Part shown: piece by piece, positions 1-9,228 of the stretch
How the letters are laid out: every line of letters starts with the position of its first letter
How positions within the stretch are numbered: the first letter of the stretch is position 1
Source of the DNA: Mucilaginibacter sabulilitoris
GTDB taxonomy: Bacteria; Bacteroidota; Bacteroidia; Sphingobacteriales; Sphingobacteriaceae
Length of the DNA: 64,000 nt
Assembly: GCF_034262375.1 (NCBI RefSeq)
Contig: NZ_CP139558.1
Span: 3,906,001-3,970,000 of the forward strand
Direction of reading: 5' to 3'
The notes under the pieces: model-generated
What the model was told of the DNA's origin: nothing
Seen by the model: only the letters and a program-made list of their open reading frames with translations
The model's database searches: none
Program-made: the position numbers and the translations under genes

Positions 1-242
1 AACGCTTCGTGCCTGTCGGTAATATCCTGTAAGGCCCGGAGCATAGCATCCTGATCAAACACGCCTGTTAATCTTAACGAGAACGATTCATTATAGGCAC
101 AATTAGCTGCATCGCCACCTATCAGGCACGACGTCCAGATCTCCAGCTGTGATTCTGTTGCCGGTGCAAGTAGCAATAATTCGGGCCCATGGAAAGGGTC
201 AAATTCTACCGGGATTGTATCGTATGTGTAAATATTATCCAA
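1..242 (-). CDS. NRPS condensation-domain protein, N-terminal fragment
   Basis: The first 80 or so residues of a nonribosomal peptide synthetase; the gene continues beyond base 1. Translation from TTG at 242 gives a condensation-domain opening, with the segment PATESQLEIW followed about 20 residues later by NESFSLRLTG and then by DITDRHEA, the usual first helices and strand of C domains. No ATG lies between the in-frame stop at 263-261 and this region, so the TTG one base after the stop of the upstream synthetase (TAA at 246-244) is the most likely start and would be translationally coupled to it. Its position suggests it accepts the chain made by the A-PCP-KS-AT-ACP-aminotransferase protein. 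Substrate and later domains are not visible. Confidence 0.8.
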   Translation of the reverse strand, partial: MDNIYTYDTIPVEFDPFHGPELLLLAPATESQLEIWTSCLIGGDAANCAYNESFSLRLTGVFDQDAMLRALQDITDRHEA

Positions 243-243
243 A

Positions 244-3200
244 TTAGTTATTGCTAAATTTTACCTGTAAATACTTCCCCGGGTTGTTTTCGTCGTTAAT
301 GAACCAGCCCGGATTCCCATCTTTATCACGGCCAAGCTTCGCGCCGGGAACGGGCGGCTCTGCTATTACCTTAGCAGCTTGTAATCCATTTGCAGGTTGA
401 GGTTTCTCAGTGGGTATAAAACCGGCTTCTATTAATTCCGCCACACTTTCATCAAATTTGCTTATAATCTGATCTATTTCTTCATCAGTATGAGATGCAG
501 TTAAAAAACAAGGAAAAAGGTCCCATATATGAATGCCCTTTAAGCGCATCAATGTAAATAGCAGCTCTCCGTAAGCTAACTCATATTTAAACTTAATTTT
601 CCATAATGAGCCAAAGTACGGTATGTATAGAGGCAAACCTTCACGCTCGCAAATTGCATTTAGTGCATCGGCGAGGCGTTTAGTACGGGCATTTAAACCT
701 TCCTGCAGGGCAGGGCCCTGCTCTTTCATATACAGTAACGTAGCCTTACCGGCTGCAAGGGCCAGCGGGTGGCGAACAAAGGTGCCTGCAAAATAGGTTA
801 CGCCGGCTTCGGGAGTTGAATCGTCGCCAAACTGCCAGTTGCCGCCATCAAGGGCATCCATATATTTGCTGATGCCTGCAATAGCGCCAATAGGCATACC
901 ACCGCCAATTACTTTACCATAGGTGCCGAGATCGGCTTTAATGCCAAACAATGCCTGGGCGCCGCCCTGGTGCATCCGGAAACCTGATATTACTTCGTCA
1001 AATATTAAAACGGTATCAGATTGGCTGGTTATTTCCCTCACTTTTTTCAGGAAAGCAACCGGCTGAAATTCCGGACGACGGCTCTGAACAGGTTCAACCA
1101 GTACAGCAGCCAGTTCATGCGCTCTTTCGGCTATTATTTTTAAGGACTCCTCTGTGCCGTAATCCAGTATGAGCATGTTCTGAACCACTTCGGGCATAAT
1201 GCCCGGCGCGGCGGGTACGGTCTTTAGTTTTTTAGTCCCGCGAACAATCACCTCGTCATTAATGCCGTGGTACGATCCGCTAAATGCTACAATTAACGAG
1301 CGGCCTGTAACCGTGCGGGCTATTCTCATCGCGCCCAAAACCGCTTCGGAGCCGGTGTTGCAAAGCGCTGCGCGGTCGAAATTGGTAAACTCGGTTATCA
1401 GTTTACAAACATCACCTGCCAGCTCATGCTGAGGGCCAATTTCATAGCCTTTTTCAACCTGTTCCAGCACAGCTTTTTTAAGATAATCTGTTTGGTAACC
1501 TAAAAAGTTTGAACCGAAACCATTTAACGCGTCAATGTATTTATTGCCATCAATATCCCAAACATGACTTCCTTTTGAACGATTCACCACTAACGGATAA
1601 ACCACCTCCTTGGTTAAGGGCCTGAAACCACTTACCACACGCGGGTCGGCCATATAAGCACGGTCCTTTTGTGTTTGCGCTTTACTGCCTTTTGTTTTTG
1701 CATTGTATTGAATAGTGAGACTTTTCAAAAAGTCGGTTTGCTTTTCATTCAGTCCAAGCGTTTGTTTTTCGATGCGTGCTGTTGCGCCAAAAGGTTTTTT
1801 TATTTCGATTGCTTCTTCGGGCGAAAGCTCAAATTTTACCGGCTGTGATTGTGCAGGCGCTGCAACGGGCCTTGATGAATTGTGATCCAGAGCAATTACA
1901 GGTGGATTTACATTCCCATTTTGCAGGAGTGCAAGCTGATTGGTGAGCAACTGCAGCTGCTGGGATATCAGTCCAATTATCAGATCATTATTATTAGTCC
2001 CGTTGCTTATAACTGGTGTTTGAATATTAAATGCAGGCTGTTGAGCTGCTGTTACAAGAGCAGGCGCAACTGGTACGGGTTTAAATGTATCGGCCGGTAA
2101 ATTGGCATCAAGGTATGAAGCCAGTAATTCGAGACTGTTATATTCTTCAAATAATTTTCTGAAAGTAACGGGTATATTGAATGTTTTTTTAAGGTTAGTG
2201 GCAATTTGTGTTAACGAAAGGGAATCGAAACCAATTTCAATAAAACTTAAACCAGTGGCAGCCGCGTCAATCTCAATACCTGCCGCATCCTCAAATATTT
2301 CTTTTAGTTTATTAATTAAAATATCTTTTCTCATCTCTATAGTTTGCAGAACTGTGTTTTCTGTTGGTTTAATAAATGTATTTGATGCGATTTCAATAGT
2401 ATTGGCAATAATGGCCGGTTCGAGCCAGTAACGTTTATGGTCAAAGGCATAAGTTGGTAAGTCTATCTTCTTTCGGTTGAGGTTTTTATAAAAGGCTTTC
2501 CAGTTAGGCTCAATGCCGTTTAACCATACTTGCCCCAAAGCCTTTAATACGGAATAACCTTCTGTAAGGGTTTCATTTTTTTCAAACCCGGCTATTATAG
2601 ATCGGCCTGCCATGTGCTGGCGGGTTAACGTGGCCAGTATATTGCCCGGGCCAACTTCAAGGAAAACGCTGTTCTCATTTTGCTGTAATATATCCAAAGC
2701 ATCTGCAAAACGCACGGTTTTTCTGAGATGCTGTGCCCAATAGGTAGGGTCGGTTGCTTCGGCTTCGGTCATCCAGTTGCCCGTTACTGTCGACACAACC
2801 GGTTTAACGGGAGGGTTTAATTTTATGGATTTTACCACCGCTTCAAAAGGAGCAATAACATCATCCATCATAGCCGAATGAAACGCATGGCTGGTATGCA
2901 GCAAACGACTTGGTATCCCTTTTTCGGTTAACTCACCTGCAAATTTATTGATCAGTTCGGCAGGGCCGGCAACAACACACAATTTACGTCCGTTAATTGC
3001 TGCGATAGAAATACCTGCTGGTAAAACTTCCTCCAATTTATTGGCCTCTAATCTAACCGACAGCATATTGCCTGTTGGCGCACCGTTAACTAACCTTGCC
3101 CTTTCGGAGATCAATGTTAAAGCATCCTTCAAACTAAACACACCAGCTAAATGCGCGGCCACGAATTCGCCAATGCTGTGGCCGGTTAATACCTCGGGCT

Positions 3201-6200
3201 GCATACCGTTGTGCATCCACCATTTTGCCAGGGCATACTCTAAAATGAATATGGCGGGCTGGGCATACAGTGTTTGTTTTATTTTTTCATGCGATTGATG
3301 GTCAGGAGCATCAGGGTACATTACATCCAATAAGTTTTCATGTATAGTACCCTTCAATAAATCAATACATTCATTAACAGCTGCGGCAAAAACAGGTTCG
3401 TTCCGGTACAGGTCATGTCCCATCCCGGCATATTGTGAACCCTGACCGGGGAACATAAATACTACTCCGGTAGCTTTGGTTTTTAAGCTTTTTGAAGCAG
3501 AAGGGTCTGTACTCGTCGCGTTTAATTTAACAAGCAGATCGTCATTACTATCGGCTATAATAAATTTGCGAAAGTTAAAATCTTCCCGCGTAGTTTGCAA
3601 TGTATAGGCTACATCATTAAGTTCGATATCTTTATGCCGGGCTATATGGTCGCTTAACTTCCTGGCGTAATTGTTAAGGCTGTTTTCTGTTTTTGCCGAC
3701 CAGGTAATCAATTTTAATGATTTATCAATACCAACTGCTATAGGCTCAGGTTCAAATTCTTCTAAAACAACATGCACGTTGGTGCCGCCTACGCCAAACG
3801 AGCTTACACCGGCACGCCTTATACCTTCGGCATCCCACGGTTTTAATTGCGCATTAACGTAAAACAGACTATTTGCAATATCAATGTTAGGATTGATGTG
3901 GTTATAAAATAATGATGGAGGGATTTGCCTGTTACGCAAAGCCAATACTGTCTTAATCAATCCCGCAACCCCAGAGGCAGCGGTAAGGTGCCCCATATTA
4001 CTTTTTACAGAGCCAATGGCACAAAATTGTTTTTTGTCCTGATTTCCAAAAGCAAGATTCAGGCCTTCCATTTCAATAGGGTCGCCGAGTGGGGTGGCTG
4101 TTCCGTGGGCTTCCACATAGCTAATAGTCGATGCGTCAATTCCCGCATCGTCTATTGCCATAGCTATTGCCCCGGCTTGTCCGGACGCGCTTGGGCCGCC
4201 AAAGCTGCTTTTGCCCGCACCATCATTGTTAACGCCAACGCCTTTTATTATACCATAAATAGTATCACCATCGCGTTTGGCTTCCTCGAGGTCTTTCAAG
4301 AGTACTACGCCCGCGCCATCGCTAAAAACAGTACCAGTAGCTAAAGCATCAAAAGGGCGGCAATGGCCGTCGCTGCTCATGATAGAACCTTCTTCATAAA
4401 GATGCCCGCTTTTTAAAGGCGAAGTTATGGATGCCGCACCGGCAAGCGCTACCGAACATTGTCCGTCGCGGATGCTGCTCACCGCCTGGGCTATGGCCAA
4501 CAAAGAAGTGGAGCATGCTGAATAAACCGCAACCGCCGGTCCTGTAAGGTTTAATTGATAAGCTGTGCGGGTTGCTATATAGTCTTTTTCGTTTAGTAAC
4601 CTTACGTTGAAATGGCCTGCACGTTCAACCAGTTCCGGGTTGGTTAATACATTGTTATTATAATAAGTATTATACCCGCAACCGGCGAATACACCAACAG
4701 AACCGGTGTGTTTTTGTGGCAGGTGACCGGTTTTTTCCAGTACCTCCCAGGCCAGTTCTAAAAATACCCGTTGCTGCGGATCCATGAGTTCAGCAGCCCT
4801 TGGTTTAAAGCCAAAAAACTCCGCGTCAAATTCATCGGCTTTATCAATAATGCCCCTTGCTTTTACATAAGCCGGGTCGTTCTTTAAGACCGATGGTATA
4901 TTTTTATCTAACTCATCATTGCTAAAAAAGCTGGTGGTTTCCCTACCTTCAGTAAGCAAGTCCCAAAATTCATCCATGGTATTGGCTCCAGGCAACCTTG
5001 CTACCATGCCAATAATAGCAACATCGCGATTGGTATTATTGCCTTTGTTTTTTCGGTTAAGTAGGAGAGGAGCGGCTTTGTGAACACCATTTAAAAAGTC
5101 AACCAGCCCGCTGACAGTTGGGTATTGATAAAGTTTAGTGACAGGGACATCATAATTGTGCTGCTGCTTTAATAAGGCAACTGTTTTTAAGGCTAACAGC
5201 GAGTTACCGCCAAGCTCAAAAAAATTATCATCCAAACCTATTTTATCCAGTTGCAGCAATTGGATCCAAGCCGAGGTTATGTTTTTTTCAATTATGGTTG
5301 ATGGTGCTTTATAAAGCGCTGAAAGTTCAGGTCTTTGAAGACTTGGCAGTGGCAGCGCTTTCCTGTCAACCTTGCCGCTGGTAGTTTTTGGCAGTTCGTT
5401 GAGCCATACATATGCAGAGGGCAGCATAAAATCAGGTAATTGCTGTTCTAAGCTTTTACGGATATAATCAGTTTGCTGCCGACTACCTGATGCTACAAGA
5501 TAAGCTATCAGGCGTTTTTGCCCGGAAGCGTCTTCCCTCGCTATCACTACCGCCTGTTGTATGTTTTCCAGCTGATTGAGCAATACCTCAATTTCGCCAA
5601 GCTCTACCCGGTTTCCCCTAATCTTTACCTGTGTATCCCTGCGGCCCAGGTATTCAATGTTTCCGTCGGGCATGTAGCGTGCCAGATCACCGGTGCGGTA
5701 CATGCGGGTTGTTTTACCCGTAGAATCCTGCCAATTGATAAACTTTTCGGCAGTAAGGTCGGGCTTGTTTAAATAACCTACAGCCAGACTTACACCGGCT
5801 ACGCAAAGCTCGCCGGTTTCTCCGTCCGGTAGCTTATTCAGGTTTTCATCAAGTATCAGAATTTCGGTATCGTTGATAGGTATCCCGATAGAAGGCAGGG
5901 CAGGCCATTGCGCAGCATCACCAGCTAATTTTAGCTGGGTTACCACATGCGTTTCGGTAGGGCCATACTGGTTATATAAAACACAATTAGGTAAGGCTTT
6001 AAAAAAGGCGGCGACCTGCGGGGTTATTTTCAACTGTTCACCTGCGGTCATTACCTCCTGCAGGGAGGCCGGGATATGCTTATTAGCGATAGCCGCCTCT
6101 GTTAGATATTGCAGTACAACAAATGGTAAAAATATCCTGTTTATCGAATAATCTTCAATATACTGTAAGAGCCTAACCGGATCAATCCTTAAATCTTCAT

Positions 6201-6873
6201 CAACAAGCACTAAAGTGCCGCCTGTGGTTAAAGTCGCAAATATTTCCTGGAAGGATACATCAAATGTAAGCGGGGCGAATTGCAGTGTGTTTGTACCTGT
6301 AGTTGAAATGGAATTATCTTTTTGCCATAAAAGGAGGTTAACAAGAGCGTAATGCCCCATTAAAACGCCCTTTGGAGTGCCTGTTGAACCCGATGTATAT
6401 AGCACATACGCACCACCTGAGTTATTAGTATACGGAACAGAATTAACAGATGGGTAGGTTTGATCGCTCCACAAAACATTTATGGGCAACTGTTCAAATA
6501 TGTTTTTTTGCGCCGTGACCGCCAGGCAGGTATCAATGCCAGAATCGCTAACAATCTGTTCAAGTCTTTCCAGGGGATAACCAGGGTCGAGCGGTAAATA
6601 AGCTTTACCTGCTTTAAGAATACCTAAAACACCGATGATTGTTTCTATACTGCGATAGGTGCTGACCCCAACGATGGCTGAATTGGGAGAACGTTCAATA
6701 AGGGCAGCTGCCAAATTATTTGCCTGTTGATTCAGCTGACTGTAAGTAAGTTGTCTGCCATCATAAGAAACAGCAATTGCATCAGGAATTTTATTTACCT
6801 GATGTTCAAATAATTGGTGGATCAAAAAAGCATGATTCCTACCTTCTGCTGTAGACACGTTATCGATATTCAT
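244..6873 (-). CDS. hybrid NRPS-PKS: A-PCP-KS-AT-ACP-aminotransferase
   Basis: A 2209-residue loading and extension protein. Adenylation domain about 12-510 (P-loop TSGSTGTPKG near 160, YGPTE 303-307, TGDL near 395, catalytic K501). Carrier domain with LGGNS, phosphopantetheine site S558. Ketosynthase about 617-1040 (C787, H923, H962). Acyltransferase about 1137-1440 (GHSIG, S1233; HAFH, typical of malonyl-CoA). Second carrier with GFDSL, S1551. PLP aminotransferase of the glutamate-semialdehyde type about 1740-2150 (D1959, PLP lysine K1987). There is no ketoreductase, so the beta-keto group should be transaminated to a beta-amine, as in the mycosubtilin/iturin and microcystin systems. With no condensation domain it is a starter module. 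A-domain pocket residues read D205 V206 Q209 F248 M275 A277 Q302 V310 V311, close to remembered proline codes (inference). The next gene supplies a condensation domain. Confidence 0.93.
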   Translation of the reverse strand: MNIDNVSTAEGRNHAFLIHQLFEHQVNKIPDAIAVSYDGRQLTYSQLNQQANNLAAALIERSPNSAIVGVSTYRSIETIIGVLGILKAGKAYLPLDPGYPLERLEQIVSDSGIDTCLAVTAQKNIFEQLPINVLWSDQTYPSVNSVPYTNNSGGAYVLYTSGSTGTPKGVLMGHYALVNLLLWQKDNSISTTGTNTLQFAPLTFDVSFQEIFATLTTGGTLVLVDEDLRIDPVRLLQYIEDYSINRIFLPFVVLQYLTEAAIANKHIPASLQEVMTAGEQLKITPQVAAFFKALPNCVLYNQYGPTETHVVTQLKLAGDAAQWPALPSIGIPINDTEILILDENLNKLPDGETGELCVAGVSLAVGYLNKPDLTAEKFINWQDSTGKTTRMYRTGDLARYMPDGNIEYLGRRDTQVKIRGNRVELGEIEVLLNQLENIQQAVVIAREDASGQKRLIAYLVASGSRQQTDYIRKSLEQQLPDFMLPSAYVWLNELPKTTSGKVDRKALPLPSLQRPELSALYKAPSTIIEKNITSAWIQLLQLDKIGLDDNFFELGGNSLLALKTVALLKQQHNYDVPVTKLYQYPTVSGLVDFLNGVHKAAPLLLNRKNKGNNTNRDVAIIGMVARLPGANTMDEFWDLLTEGRETTSFFSNDELDKNIPSVLKNDPAYVKARGIIDKADEFDAEFFGFKPRAAELMDPQQRVFLELAWEVLEKTGHLPQKHTGSVGVFAGCGYNTYYNNNVLTNPELVERAGHFNVRLLNEKDYIATRTAYQLNLTGPAVAVYSACSTSLLAIAQAVSSIRDGQCSVALAGAASITSPLKSGHLYEEGSIMSSDGHCRPFDALATGTVFSDGAGVVLLKDLEEAKRDGDTIYGIIKGVGVNNDGAGKSSFGGPSASGQAGAIAMAIDDAGIDASTISYVEAHGTATPLGDPIEMEGLNLAFGNQDKKQFCAIGSVKSNMGHLTAASGVAGLIKTVLALRNRQIPPSLFYNHINPNIDIANSLFYVNAQLKPWDAEGIRRAGVSSFGVGGTNVHVVLEEFEPEPIAVGIDKSLKLITWSAKTENSLNNYARKLSDHIARHKDIELNDVAYTLQTTREDFNFRKFIIADSNDDLLVKLNATSTDPSASKSLKTKATGVVFMFPGQGSQYAGMGHDLYRNEPVFAAAVNECIDLLKGTIHENLLDVMYPDAPDHQSHEKIKQTLYAQPAIFILEYALAKWWMHNGMQPEVLTGHSIGEFVAAHLAGVFSLKDALTLISERARLVNGAPTGNMLSVRLEANKLEEVLPAGISIAAINGRKLCVVAGPAELINKFAGELTEKGIPSRLLHTSHAFHSAMMDDVIAPFEAVVKSIKLNPPVKPVVSTVTGNWMTEAEATDPTYWAQHLRKTVRFADALDILQQNENSVFLEVGPGNILATLTRQHMAGRSIIAGFEKNETLTEGYSVLKALGQVWLNGIEPNWKAFYKNLNRKKIDLPTYAFDHKRYWLEPAIIANTIEIASNTFIKPTENTVLQTIEMRKDILINKLKEIFEDAAGIEIDAAATGLSFIEIGFDSLSLTQIATNLKKTFNIPVTFRKLFEEYNSLELLASYLDANLPADTFKPVPVAPALVTAAQQPAFNIQTPVISNGTNNNDLIIGLISQQLQLLTNQLALLQNGNVNPPVIALDHNSSRPVAAPAQSQPVKFELSPEEAIEIKKPFGATARIEKQTLGLNEKQTDFLKSLTIQYNAKTKGSKAQTQKDRAYMADPRVVSGFRPLTKEVVYPLVVNRSKGSHVWDIDGNKYIDALNGFGSNFLGYQTDYLKKAVLEQVEKGYEIGPQHELAGDVCKLITEFTNFDRAALCNTGSEAVLGAMRIARTVTGRSLIVAFSGSYHGINDEVIVRGTKKLKTVPAAPGIMPEVVQNMLILDYGTEESLKIIAERAHELAAVLVEPVQSRRPEFQPVAFLKKVREITSQSDTVLIFDEVISGFRMHQGGAQALFGIKADLGTYGKVIGGGMPIGAIAGISKYMDALDGGNWQFGDDSTPEAGVTYFAGTFVRHPLALAAGKATLLYMKEQGPALQEGLNARTKRLADALNAICEREGLPLYIPYFGSLWKIKFKYELAYGELLFTLMRLKGIHIWDLFPCFLTASHTDEEIDQIISKFDESVAELIEAGFIPTEKPQPANGLQAAKVIAEPPVPGAKLGRDKDGNPGWFINDENNPGKYLQVKFSNN

Positions 6874-7094
6874 TAAATGACAAGGTTGGCTATCTTACAC
6901 TGGTACAACCATTTAATTGGTTTTATTAAAGTTATTTGCAGGAACTTTAATTAGTTCAAGATAGCAATTTTTATGTTTTTATATATGTTTAATATTTAAT
7001 TTAAAGAAATAAAATTAATTCTTTGTGTATTTAATTATTGTATAACTACTTTAATTCAAACAAACAGTCAGTGCTTCTTTTGAATTAAATTTAA

Positions 7095-8270
7095 CTATTG
7101 CTTACGTTGTGCCTTTTCCCAAACTGCACTTTGTTTAGTGGTAAAATATCTGATAATACCTGCTAATACAGCATAATTCATCATGCAAAAATAATATGGT
7201 ATAAATAATATTTTGATACGTAACTGCCTGTTTTCCATGATGTACCCGAGCAACGCCAATATGTAAAACAGTATTTGCGCAAACAGCAGTACCCTATAAC
7301 CGGTGTTATCAGGCTCAAGCGCAAGCACTACGTTTAAAACCAATGAAAGTATCAGCAAGAAAGGAGTGACCGTCCATCTCAAAACCCGGTGGCTGATGTA
7401 TTGAAAAGAAAGCACAGGGTAAGAGAACGGATTAAACAAACTCTTAAGGCGCAATATTGATTGCATACCGCCTGCCGCTATCCTGATCTTCCTCTTTAAT
7501 TCCTCGCTTACGTTTTCTGACGCGGTTTCGGTAGCGTAAGCCTCAGGTTCATATACTATACGGTAACCCTTTTTGGCTATCAGCATAGATATCATAAAAT
7601 CGTCCAGAACAGTATCTGCCGCAACCGGCTGGTACAACGAACGCCGCACACTGAATAACTCACCTGCGGCGCCAACAACCGAATAAAGTTCAGAATCCCA
7701 TTTTTTAAGGGCCGATTCATACTTCCAGTAAAAACCTTCGCCAGCCGCGCTCGCATCGGCATTTTCGTCAAAATGAACCCGTTTTTCACCGGCAACGGCT
7801 CCAACGGTTTTATCGGCATAATGCCTGCATATTTTTATCAGCGCATCTTTATTTAAAAAGGTATTGGCATCGGTAAAAACTACGGCATCGGTATGTACAA
7901 ATTCCATGGCGCGGTGTATGGCGGCTATTTTGCCGGCCCGCTGTGGCTGGTGCAATAATTTGATCTGCGGGTATTGAGCAATAATATTCGGCGTTTTATC
8001 TGAGGAGCCATCGGTGATAAACAGCAGGTTTAATTTGTCTTCCGGGTAGTTAAGCAGAAGGCTGTTGTTGATCTTTTCTTTAATAAAAGCCTCTTCGTTA
8101 TAAGCGGCAATTACAAGGGTGCAGGTAGGTAAACTATCTATATTATCAGCTATGATTGGTTTTGGGCCTTTAACTATCCTTTTGATGCGGATAATGAGGT
8201 ATAACAGTATACCGTAACCGGCAAAAGTGTAAAAAACAATAATCAGGCTAAGTATTAATGTGATTTTCAT
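7095..8270 (-). CDS. membrane GT2 glycosyltransferase
   Basis: 391 residues with one N-terminal membrane helix, a cytoplasmic GT-A domain and three or four hydrophobic segments at the C-terminus. The layout matches poly-N-acetylglucosamine and hyaluronan synthase relatives. Visible motifs are AAYNEEAF, ITDGSSD, VFTDANT (nucleotide-sugar and metal binding) and LDDF (probable catalytic Asp). The usual Q-x-x-R-W motif is replaced by KRKIRIAAG, so processive polymerisation is uncertain. The start overlaps the previous GT2 gene by four bases (ATGA), showing translational coupling. It probably builds or extends the polysaccharide of this cluster; the sugar cannot be told from sequence. A 221-bp AT-rich gap separates it from the hybrid synthetase downstream. 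Confidence 0.85.
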   Translation of the reverse strand: MKITLILSLIIVFYTFAGYGILLYLIIRIKRIVKGPKPIIADNIDSLPTCTLVIAAYNEEAFIKEKINNSLLLNYPEDKLNLLFITDGSSDKTPNIIAQYPQIKLLHQPQRAGKIAAIHRAMEFVHTDAVVFTDANTFLNKDALIKICRHYADKTVGAVAGEKRVHFDENADASAAGEGFYWKYESALKKWDSELYSVVGAAGELFSVRRSLYQPVAADTVLDDFMISMLIAKKGYRIVYEPEAYATETASENVSEELKRKIRIAAGGMQSILRLKSLFNPFSYPVLSFQYISHRVLRWTVTPFLLILSLVLNVVLALEPDNTGYRVLLFAQILFYILALLGYIMENRQLRIKILFIPYYFCMMNYAVLAGIIRYFTTKQSAVWEKAQRKQ

Positions 8271-9199
8271 GCGATCGTATTAATGGGATAACCTAAATTA
8301 TTACTGTTTTTAGAGTTCGAAAAATTCCACCAGACTGCCTTAAAAAGCATAGGAATAAAATTGTAATTTTTAGTTTTTATATATGCTATCACATTACGGG
8401 GTACAACCAACAGCAGAAAGTAAACGTAGAATATGAGCATCTTAAAAAACGGTGCGTTACGGCGTATAAAAAGTATGCGGTTGCGGTTCATGAAATACTC
8501 TTTCAACCGACTTTTTTTGCCAACAGAAACAGACTCTTTATGATAAATGAGGGCATCGGTACAAACCCAGGCTTTATAACCTGCCCTGATGATTTGCTCG
8601 GCCCAATCAACTTCTTCGTAGTATAAAAAGAAATTCTCGTTCATGAGCCCGGCTTTATCAATAGCTTCTTTCCTGATCATCATTGCTGCGCCGTGGCAAT
8701 AAGCGGTAGGACCGGTGATATGATTAAACTGGCCTGTGTCACTTTGTTTTAAACCGATGCAATTATTACGGCAGGTATAGTAATTCATAGCTGTATAGCC
8801 TGCATATTGTATCAGTTGTTTATCGCTGTAATATTTGATCATCGGGGAAATCATTCCCGCATCAACGTTGTTGTCAAGTATTTCAACCAGTTTATTAATT
8901 AAGCCGGGGGTAAACTCGGTATCGTTATTTACCAGAAAAAGATAATCGCCGGTAGCTTCTTTTATACCAAGGTTATTCCCTCCGGCAAAACCCAGGTTCT
9001 TATCCGAGCGGATCAGTTTTACCGCAGGGTACTTTTCCGACCATTCGGGCACAGGGTTTACTTTGCTGGCATTATCAACCACAATGATTTCGATATTAGC
9101 GTAGCTGTTCGTTTTTTCTATAGATAACAGTAAATCCTCAGTAACCGCCGGTTGATTGAAATTTACAGTAACTACAGAAACTTTTTTCATGTATACCAT
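8267..9199 (-). CDS. GT2 glycosyltransferase, rhamnosyltransferase-like
   Basis: About 310 residues of a soluble GT-A glycosyltransferase. Motifs are VVTVNFNQP at the start, EIIVVDNAS, NLGFAGGNNLG and the metal-binding VNNDTEF, followed by YYEEVDW, typical of WcaA/RfbF-like rhamnosyl- or hexosyltransferases. A hydrophobic stretch around residues 250-270 may bring it to the membrane. Two ATG codons are possible, at 9199 (MVYMKKV) and 9190 (MKKV); the second looks like a more standard start for the family. It lies 29 bp after the A-T-TE synthetase and overlaps the next GT2 gene, so peptide and sugar genes are interleaved in a single transcript direction. Donor and acceptor are unknown. Confidence 0.87.
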   Translation of the reverse strand: MVYMKKVSVVTVNFNQPAVTEDLLLSIEKTNSYANIEIIVVDNASKVNPVPEWSEKYPAVKLIRSDKNLGFAGGNNLGIKEATGDYLFLVNNDTEFTPGLINKLVEILDNNVDAGMISPMIKYYSDKQLIQYAGYTAMNYYTCRNNCIGLKQSDTGQFNHITGPTAYCHGAAMMIRKEAIDKAGLMNENFFLYYEEVDWAEQIIRAGYKAWVCTDALIYHKESVSVGKKSRLKEYFMNRNRILFIRRNAPFFKMLIFYVYFLLLVVPRNVIAYIKTKNYNFIPMLFKAVWWNFSNSKNSNNLGYPINTIA

Positions 9200-9228
9200 T
9201 TGTTGTTATGAGCGGGCAATTTTATAAA

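Noticed and set aside
6874..7094. Promoter for the hybrid synthetase in the 221-bp gap
   Set aside because: AT-rich but no TAnnTTTG box or hairpin could be supported on the minus strand.
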